From the NCBI GenBank assembly GCA_015662405.1, contig DQUE01000023.1, forward strand, positions 1 to 28,097: a stretch of 28,097 nucleotides of DNA, read 5' to 3'. The DNA comes from Sulfurimonas autotrophica (GTDB lineage: Bacteria; Campylobacterota; Campylobacteria; Campylobacterales; Sulfurimonadaceae). The notes under the pieces were generated by a model. That model was given only the letters and a program-made list of their open reading frames with translations, did not search any database and had not been told where the DNA came from. Positions 23,040 to 28,097 of the stretch are shown one piece after another (within the stretch, counting starts at the first letter, position 1; every line of letters starts with the position of its first letter). The translations under genes and the position numbers were made by a program.

Positions 23040-24680
23040 ATGACAAAAAACAATATTCAAACTTCTGGTTTCACACTTGCAAAACGCAAAGAACTTACAG
23101 GAGATGATTTTTATGATACTAAAACGATTGGCAACCTCAATGTTGCCATTGTATGTGATGGTGTTGGTAGTGCTGAAGAGGGTGCTCAAGCAGCAAAAAG
23201 AGTAACCTCGTACCTGATAAACAATTTTAAAATACGCCCAAAAACATGGTCAATAGAGAAGTCTATCAAGAGTTTTGTTCATTCAATTAACTCTATTTTG
23301 TACAAAGAGTCTCAAATCAACTATGAAAGAAGCGAACTTGTAACAACTTTGGCAATGGTTGTCATAGAAGGAAATCGTTTATTTGGTGTTAATGTTGGAG
23401 ATAGTAGAGTTTACCTCATAAGAGACAATACGCTTACACAACTTTCATCTGACCATGCAATGCAAGAAGAGGGATATGAGAATGTTCTTACTCAAGCTAT
23501 TGGTATTAGTGAAGATGTGACACCCTATTATTTCGAAAACATTATTCAAAAAGATGACAAAATTTTGCTCTGTAGCGATGGTTTATATAATGTTCTTAGT
23601 GAAGATGCAATCAAAGAAAATATCTCTAAAGGAGCTATAGCATTAGTAAAGCACGCAAGTAAACTTACAGATGATAATTTACCTGATGATACGACTGCCA
23701 TTGTACTTGAAGTATTACATGCAGATGAAATGGCAATTCTTAAACAACAAAAACTCAAAATTCCATCATCTTTAAAAGCCGGTGAAGTTATTGATGGCTA
23801 CAGACTTGAAAAATCTCTTATACAAAATGAAAGAACTTGGCTTGTTAGCAAGAAAACGAAACAATACGTAATGAAATTTGCACCGCTTGAAGCAAGAGAG
23901 GATGCTCACGCGCTTGATCTCTTTGTAAAAGAGGCATGGAATGCAAAACGCCTCAAAGCAGATTTTTTTCCAAAAGCTGTTATTCCAAAAACTAGAAGCT
24001 GTCGATACTATGTTATGCAGTTATTTAAAGGGGAAGATCTCAATAGTTACTTAAAATCGAATTCCCGTGTAACTATAGATGATGCTGTAGAACTTGCACA
24101 AACACTTTTAAATATGTCTCAGTTTTTACTAAAGTATGACCTTGTCCATGGAGATATTAAGCCAGATAACATTATGATAGCAAAGATTGATGAAGATACA
24201 ACGGAGTATAAAATTATAGACTTTGGTAGCATTACAGAGATATTTTCGCAAGACTCCCGAGCTGGAACGCCAAGCTTTTTAGCCCCTGAACGATTTAGAA
24301 GCGAAGTTATCAGCGAGAGCACAGAAATATTTGCAATAGGTATCACGCTCTATGTTAGCCTAACAGGCAAATACCCTTACGGAGAGATAGAGCCGTTTCA
24401 AACCCCAACATTTAAAGAGACAAGAAAACCTAGCCATTATAATTCAAATATACCAGACTGGCTTGATAGTGTTATAATGCGCTCTATCGCTTTAGATAAA
24501 GACCAACGCTATGAACACTACTCTGAAATGCACTACGAGTTGACACATCCTCAAAAAGTGAAGCCATATTTTGTTAAAAATGCTCCACTTATCGAAAAGT
24601 CACCTTTGCTTTTTTATAAGCGTGCTTTTACTATAATGACCTTGATAAATTTTATACTTATCTATTTAGTATTAAAATAG
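23040..24680 (+). CDS. Bifunctional PP2C-type phosphatase / Ser-Thr protein kinase
   Basis: A 546-residue signalling fusion. Residues about 8-227 are a PP2C phosphatase with its metal Asp motifs: DGVGS (40-44), NVGDSRVYLI (118-127), CSDGLYNVL (178-186) and PDDTTAI (215-221). Residues about 250-505 are a Hanks-type kinase with Lys 279 (YVMKF), catalytic loop HGDIKPDN (370-377), DFG (394-396) and APE (415-417). The nucleotide loop lacks the usual GxGxxG. A single hydrophobic helix at 528-545 would tether it to the inner membrane. Similar proteins sit in assimilatory nitrate clusters of Pseudomonas (near nirB and nasC), so a role in this pathway is likely, but the target is not known. It starts 50 bases after nirA. 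Confidence 0.9.
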   Translation: MTKNNIQTSGFTLAKRKELTGDDFYDTKTIGNLNVAIVCDGVGSAEEGAQAAKRVTSYLINNFKIRPKTWSIEKSIKSFVHSINSILYKESQINYERSELVTTLAMVVIEGNRLFGVNVGDSRVYLIRDNTLTQLSSDHAMQEEGYENVLTQAIGISEDVTPYYFENIIQKDDKILLCSDGLYNVLSEDAIKENISKGAIALVKHASKLTDDNLPDDTTAIVLEVLHADEMAILKQQKLKIPSSLKAGEVIDGYRLEKSLIQNERTWLVSKKTKQYVMKFAPLEAREDAHALDLFVKEAWNAKRLKADFFPKAVIPKTRSCRYYVMQLFKGEDLNSYLKSNSRVTIDDAVELAQTLLNMSQFLLKYDLVHGDIKPDNIMIAKIDEDTTEYKIIDFGSITEIFSQDSRAGTPSFLAPERFRSEVISESTEIFAIGITLYVSLTGKYPYGEIEPFQTPTFKETRKPSHYNSNIPDWLDSVIMRSIALDKDQRYEHYSEMHYELTHPQKVKPYFVKNAPLIEKSPLLFYKRAFTIMTLINFILIYLVLK

Positions 24681-24708
24681 CACAATAGTGCAATACAAGG
24701 ATATAGTA

Positions 24709-25143
24709 ATGAATTCTGCATTAGAAAGACTGAAAAACTTGACAAATAAAATTTCAAGTTATGAAACAGCTAGAAAAGAGAATTTAAAAATATTAAAAGA
24801 GCTGTTTTATAGCCTTGATATAAATCATAAAGTTACTGCTTTTGAGAATTTGTTTGATTTTAAGGCGATAAATCTTTCTGGTGTTTCATTGAGTGACGAG
24901 ACTCTAGGTGCAATAAAACAAGGGAAATATTTACAAATATTAGCGATTAGCTATGATAAAAATAGAGTGCAAAAGAGCAAAAATATATCTTTGGCTTATT
25001 TTGGACGGGTAGAAAATGTTGATGAGAGTCTCAAAAATAGAGTAGTAGAGTTTGTAATCCGCTATAGATTTGAAAAAAGTTTTATGACACTTGAACATTA
25101 CTATAGTATGTTAGAAACTTTTGGAGAGAAAAGTAGTGAATAG
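24709..25143 (+). CDS. Hypothetical small soluble protein
   Basis: A 144-residue protein I do not recognise. The start at 24709 has AAGG eight bases upstream; a GTG at 24688 in the same frame is a weaker choice. It has no cysteines, no signal peptide and no membrane helix. The first 35 residues are charged and helical (LERLKNLTNKISSYETARKE), possibly a short coiled coil. The C-terminal half includes a beta-rich stretch (YLQILAISYDKN) and a helical end. It opens a cassette of four genes with overlapping or near-touching ends, sharing eight bases with the membrane protein gene that follows. A functional link with that membrane protein is the only inference I would draw. Confidence 0.7.
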   Translation: MNSALERLKNLTNKISSYETARKENLKILKELFYSLDINHKVTAFENLFDFKAINLSGVSLSDETLGAIKQGKYLQILAISYDKNRVQKSKNISLAYFGRVENVDESLKNRVVEFVIRYRFEKSFMTLEHYYSMLETFGEKSSE

Positions 25144-25690
25144 ATTCTATTTTTTAATATGGCTACAGTGGGCTGTGAAGCTAACACTTTACACGTTTCT
25201 ATTGGCTTTTTTTATTGCGCTTTGTATTACTCTTTTTATTTATGTTATGCAGGGTATGCAACCATTAGAAACTGCAATAAAGACAGCACTCTTAACAGTC
25301 TTTGAGTTTTGGTTTTTTTTCTCTTGGAGTTTTTCACTTTTGATTATCCTCTTTAGAAGTGTGAAGTATATTTTTAACAGATGTATACATGGGTATGAGT
25401 TGAAGCTGTTAAGTTGCCCAAGTAAAGAGAATAAAGAGCAGAATGTTATAAACGAAATAGGGTATGGGGACTTGGTAAAAGTATGGAGAAAATGGTTTAT
25501 GCTAATGATATGGATAGTTGCAGCACAAATGATTGTAGCGGTAATTATGATGAAGCTATTGAGTGGACATGAGAGTATCTTTGGATGGTTTAGTATATAT
25601 GTTTTATATATATTTATCTTAGTCGCGGGCTACTTTTCATTGATCATTTTGAGTACAAAATGCAAAAAAGTCAGAATTGTAAAATGTTGA
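25136..25690 (+). CDS. Hypothetical four-helix inner-membrane protein
   Basis: A 184-residue protein with about four membrane helices: near residues 10-38, 52-75, 117-140 and 150-173. A polar loop of about 40 residues sits between helices 2 and 3 (CIHGYELKLLSCPSKENKE), predicted to be cytoplasmic from its basic flanks. I chose GTG 25136 because GGAG lies nine bases upstream; a TTG at 25121 would add five residues. No family motif is visible. It overlaps the gene before by eight bases and the exonuclease-like gene after by seven or more. Its function is unknown, but its cotranscription with a degenerate nuclease and two unknown proteins makes the group worth treating as one system. Confidence 0.75.
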   Translation: MNRFYFLIWLQWAVKLTLYTFLLAFFIALCITLFIYVMQGMQPLETAIKTALLTVFEFWFFFSWSFSLLIILFRSVKYIFNRCIHGYELKLLSCPSKENKEQNVINEIGYGDLVKVWRKWFMLMIWIVAAQMIVAVIMMKLLSGHESIFGWFSIYVLYIFILVAGYFSLIILSTKCKKVRIVKC

Positions 25691-26385
25691 TATATATAGA
25701 TGTCCAAACAACAGGAGTTGAATCTTATGATAAGCTCTGCTCAGTTGGAGTATTCAATGAAGAGAGCCTATTTTATGAACTGGTAAATGAAGGGAAGAAA
25801 ATACCACCCTTAGCTTCAAGTTTTCATCATATTACAAATGAGATGATTCAAGATAAACCTGCTTTTCAAGATACACAAATATATGATTTTTTGATGCACA
25901 ATAATGACCCTACAAATACTCTAGTGGCGCATAATATAAAATTTGTTCTGCAAAAGCTTCGTGCTTCAGGCTTGAAATGGCAAGGTGATACTATAGATAC
26001 GTGTAGAGTTACTAAACATCTTATAAAAGAGTGTGAGATTTTTTCTCTGGCGTTTTTGCGTTATGAATTAAAGCTTTATAAAGATGAAAATGCGATGCAA
26101 CAAAGATATGGAATTAAAGATGCTTTATGTCAATATAAATCACTCGAAAATGCTCTCGTGACAAAGTTGCTGTTTGCGCATTTACTAGAATATACATCAG
26201 TGAGCCAAATGAAAACGTTAAGTTGTAAACAAGTACTTTTAGATAAGTTCACTTTTGGAAAATATATGGGAAAACATATAGAAGAGATAGTGCAAAATGA
26301 TAGAAATTATGTTACATGGATGTTGCATTTAGAGGATTTAGATGAAGACTTGAAGTACTCGCTTGAGTACTACATGAGAGGATAA
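25684..26385 (+). CDS. Exonuclease-like (DEDDh/ExoX-type) protein with lost catalytic residues
   Basis: A 233-residue protein with the frame of a DnaQ/ExoX 3'-5' exonuclease but an eroded active site. Exo I reads IDVQTTG: Asp 6 is kept but the essential Glu is Gln 8. Exo II reads AHNIKFV (82-88), with Val 88 in place of Asp. In Exo III the expected H-x4-D is most simply Y151-KSLE-N156 (H to Y, D to N). A C-terminal ExoX-type module is well kept (FTFGKYMGKHIEEIV, then NYVTWML; about 189-214). It may therefore bind DNA or RNA without cutting. The start at 25684 matches the usual family N-terminus; an in-frame ATG at 25660 would add eight residues. It overlaps the membrane protein gene. Confidence 0.78.
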   Translation: MLIYIDVQTTGVESYDKLCSVGVFNEESLFYELVNEGKKIPPLASSFHHITNEMIQDKPAFQDTQIYDFLMHNNDPTNTLVAHNIKFVLQKLRASGLKWQGDTIDTCRVTKHLIKECEIFSLAFLRYELKLYKDENAMQQRYGIKDALCQYKSLENALVTKLLFAHLLEYTSVSQMKTLSCKQVLLDKFTFGKYMGKHIEEIVQNDRNYVTWMLHLEDLDEDLKYSLEYYMRG

Positions 26386-26389
26386 AATT

Positions 26390-26758
26390 ATGCGAGTAGC
26401 CGTTGAATGCCAATCTCCACTTTTGCAAAAGTCATTGGAGATTTTTTTAGCTAAATACTTAAGTTCATCAAAGAAAAGTGATATCATTATCAGAGATGAA
26501 GAGTGCTTGAATGAGAGGAGATGTTTTTATATCTCTAGCAATGAGAATGCAGATTTAGTGAAACCCTTTTCAAAATCACAATTAATTTTGGCATTAGAAA
26601 AAAAATATAATGAGCTTTACCCAAAAAGTTCTCAAGTTACAGATGAAGAGAGTCAAGAGAGTATGAGTTTTGAAATACTGGAAAAAAGAATTGAGCTATT
26701 AACACAAGAATACCAAGAAAATATATTACGAGCGGTGAAAGCATTTTATGAAAAATAA
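26390..26758 (+). CDS. Hypothetical protein with a receiver-like central segment
   Basis: A 122-residue protein of unknown role, four bases after the exonuclease-like gene and overlapping rsmD by 11 bases. The middle reads CFYISSNENADLVKPFSKSQ followed by LILALEKKY, which looks like the strand-5/helix-5 end of a response-regulator receiver (the KPF turn). The usual phospho-acceptor Asp pattern is absent and the domain would be too short. The last 30 residues are a strongly helical, charged segment (EKRIELLTQEYQENILRAV). A small unknown gene ahead of rsmD-flgI also exists in C. jejuni as I recall (Cj1460), so it may be ancestral here rather than part of the unknown cassette. Confidence 0.68.
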   Translation: MRVAVECQSPLLQKSLEIFLAKYLSSSKKSDIIIRDEECLNERRCFYISSNENADLVKPFSKSQLILALEKKYNELYPKSSQVTDEESQESMSFEILEKRIELLTQEYQENILRAVKAFYEK

Positions 26759-27341
26759 ACTTTTGAGTAAAAAAATAGTTGCAGGAAAATATAAAGGAAA
26801 AGTACTTTTACTCCCTTCAAAGAGCACAACAAGAAGTTCAAAAGCGATTGTTTTAGAGTCTTTTTTTAATACACTACAGTTTGACATAGTTGATGCAAAT
26901 TTTGTTGAACTCTTTTCTGGAAGTGGTTCTATCGGGCTTGAAGCACTCAGTCGTGGCGCAAAAAAAGTATATTTTATGGAAAAAGATGCGTCTGCTGTAA
27001 AAACATTACAACAAAACATTGCTCAAACGGATCCAAATGCCTGTGAAGTTATTGCTGGTGATAGTTTTACAAACATAGGTAGTGTAGTCTCAAAATTGAA
27101 AAGACTCAATGAAGATGCTTACTTCTATATTGATCCACCTTTTAGCATAAGAGAAGGAATGGAAGATATTTATAAGAAAACCATGCAGTTGATAGAAAAT
27201 TTACCTGCGTTACATGTAAAGATGATTATCATTGAGCATATGAGTGGTTTGGATATACCAAGTAAGATAGGTGTATATAAAGTAAAAAAATCAAAAAAAT
27301 TTGGGAAAACAACTTTAACATATCTTGTAAACATGGAATAA
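26748..27341 (+). CDS. rsmD: 16S rRNA (guanine-966-N2)-methyltransferase
   Basis: RsmD methylates G966 of 16S rRNA at N2 on the 30S subunit. The 197 residues show its plan: a basic N-terminus with VAGKYKGKVL and the TTRSSKAIVLESFFN segment (the family usually reads RPT...VREALFN), SAM motif I VELFSGSGSIGLEALSRG (53-70), an acidic YFMEKD for the ribose, and catalytic motif FYIDPPF (126-132). The C-terminal strand region (IIIEHMSG, then KKFGKTTLTYL) is typical. The ATG at 26748 lies within the end of the preceding gene. The last codons double as part of a sigma-54 promoter for flgI. C. jejuni has the same rsmD-flgI pair. Confidence 0.92.
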   Translation: MKNKLLSKKIVAGKYKGKVLLLPSKSTTRSSKAIVLESFFNTLQFDIVDANFVELFSGSGSIGLEALSRGAKKVYFMEKDASAVKTLQQNIAQTDPNACEVIAGDSFTNIGSVVSKLKRLNEDAYFYIDPPFSIREGMEDIYKKTMQLIENLPALHVKMIIIEHMSGLDIPSKIGVYKVKKSKKFGKTTLTYLVNME

Positions 27342-27349
27342 AAATTGCT
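27334..27349 (+). promoter_or_regulatory. Sigma-54 (RpoN) promoter for flgI
   Basis: TGGAATAAAAATTGCT matches the -24/-12 pattern, with GG at 27335-27336 and GC at 27347-27348, exactly 12 bases apart as required. The downstream T-run (TTGCTTTTT) also fits campylobacterial sites. Transcription should start near 27360, before the flgI AAGGA ribosome site. The -24 element lies in the last codons and stop of rsmD. Rod, ring and hook genes are sigma-54 dependent in Campylobacter and Helicobacter. Confidence 0.72.
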
Positions 27350-27375
27350 TTTTCTTACTTATGTAAGGAATGATG

Positions 27376-28097
27376 ATGAAATATATTGTACTGTTTATAC
27401 TTTTTTTCTCTACGCTTAATGCAACAAAAATAGCTGATGTTTCAAATATTGTTGGTGTAAGAGAAAATCAAATTATTGGTTACTCGCTTGTAGTTGGGCT
27501 CAAAAAAACTGGAGATGGAACAACTTCTAGATTTACACTCCAATCAATCTCAAATATGTTAAGAGCTATGAATGTTGATATGCAACCCAAAGATATTATG
27601 TCTAAAAATGTTGCAGCAGTTGTTGTAACAGCCACTATAAAGCCATTTGCAAGACAGGGTGATAAGTTTGATGTGACAGTCTCTTCTATAGGAGATGCTA
27701 AATCCTTAGAAGGTGGTACTCTTTTAATGACTCCGCTAAAAGGGGTTGATGGGAAAATCTATGCTTTAGCACAAGGTCCAATTAGTATAGGGGGATTGAA
27801 TTCAAGAGGTGCAGGGAGTGAATCTCATCCGACAACGGGAGTTGTTTTTAATGGAGGGTTTATTGAGAGGGAAATTAATATTGATCTGTTTCATCAGCAA
27901 TATGCAACACTCTCTTTAAAAGAGTCAGGCTTTCAAAATGCTATCACTATTCAAAAAACCATAAATAATTACTATCATACACAGGTGGCTGTGGCTATGG
28001 ATTCTAGAAGTATAAAGTTAAAACGTCCACAAAATCGTTCAATGATAGAGTTTTTAGCTGAGGTACAGGAGATAGATGTCAATTACCAACCAAAAGA
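27376..28097 (+). CDS. flgI: Flagellar P-ring protein FlgI, N-terminal part (runs off the window)
   Basis: The first 240 codons of FlgI, which forms the P ring around the flagellar rod in the periplasm; the 3' end is outside the window. A Sec signal peptide (MKYIVLFILFFSTLNA) is followed by the conserved IADVSNIVGVREN, then IIGYSLVVGLKKTGDGT, ISNMLRAM, NVAAVVVTATIKPFARQGDK and LLMTPLKGVDGKIYALAQG. Three ATG codons occur in tandem at 27370, 27373 and 27376; the third is best placed (six bases) behind AAGGA. Expression is probably driven by the sigma-54 promoter just upstream rather than from rsmD. It is the second flagellar gene in the window after flhA, far from it and separately controlled. 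Confidence 0.95.
   Translation, partial: MKYIVLFILFFSTLNATKIADVSNIVGVRENQIIGYSLVVGLKKTGDGTTSRFTLQSISNMLRAMNVDMQPKDIMSKNVAAVVVTATIKPFARQGDKFDVTVSSIGDAKSLEGGTLLMTPLKGVDGKIYALAQGPISIGGLNSRGAGSESHPTTGVVFNGGFIEREINIDLFHQQYATLSLKESGFQNAITIQKTINNYYHTQVAVAMDSRSIKLKRPQNRSMIEFLAEVQEIDVNYQPK

Noticed and set aside
24468..24478. TGTTATAAT inside the kinase gene as a promoter for the downstream unknown cassette
   Set aside because: It resembles the narK -10 but is explained by coding sequence (DSVIMRS), has no -35 and lies 230 bases from the next start; not enough to call.
1..28097. tRNA, rRNA, CRISPR array, transposase gene or prophage genes
   Set aside because: Nothing of these was seen by eye: the gaps are short, and no repeat-spacer pattern, T-loop consensus or transposase motif stands out.

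Overview
The window is about 28 kb of AT-rich, gene-dense DNA from a member of the Campylobacterota (Epsilonproteobacteria), most likely a free-living, Sulfurimonas-like bacterium. This rests on recognisable proteins and gene order. The run amidase-fabX-tyrS-spoT-rpoZ-pyrH matches the order I recall for H. pylori HP0772-HP0777. The rpsO / Rrf2 regulator / flhA arrangement matches C. jejuni, and rsmD-flgI is also a campylobacterial neighbourhood. Nitrate assimilation genes are not typical of host-associated relatives and point to an environmental lineage. No rRNA, tRNA, CRISPR array or complete insertion sequence was seen. No stretch longer than about 280 bases lacks a gene.

Region 1 (1-3663, minus strand) is a tightly overlapping operon: trmN6-like methyltransferase, YkgJ-type Cys-cluster protein, TPR lipoprotein, trpC, small lipoprotein and the 5' end of dapE. 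Region 2 (3664-8767) has kdsB (+) leaving a compact divergent promoter, rpsO (-), and then an Rrf2-family regulator, flhA and a DHH phosphoesterase (+). The 279-bp rpsO/Rrf2 gap is unusually structured: a 13-bp inverted repeat encloses a 10-bp inverted repeat, and a palindrome lies on the Rrf2 promoter. Region 3 (8818-15620, minus strand) is a six-gene housekeeping operon: pyrH, rpoZ, spoT, tyrS, fabX and a cell-wall amidase.

Region 4 (15709-24680) is a nitrate assimilation locus. Leftward run a fused Fe-S/membrane-anchor protein (DmsB-like plus DmsC-like) and a cytoplasmic NasA/NarB-type nitrate reductase. Rightward run a NarK-family nitrate transporter, a NirA-type siroheme nitrite reductase and a PP2C phosphatase-Ser/Thr kinase fusion. 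The gene content suggests nitrate uptake, reduction to nitrite at a membrane-tethered enzyme fed from the quinone pool, then reduction to ammonium. The kinase/phosphatase is a likely regulator. Quinol as electron donor is an inference from the anchor domain.

Region 5 (24709-26758, plus strand) is a cassette of four overlapping or closely spaced genes with no secure function: a small soluble protein, a four-helix membrane protein, a DEDDh/ExoX-like exonuclease that has lost most catalytic residues, and a protein whose middle resembles the end of a receiver domain. Region 6 (26748-28097) is rsmD and the 5' part of flgI, with a well-formed sigma-54 promoter overlapping the rsmD stop codon.

The points most worth following are the wiring of the nitrate reductase through the DmsBC-like fusion, the pseudo-exonuclease in its unknown cassette, and the inverted repeats between rpsO and the Rrf2 gene.
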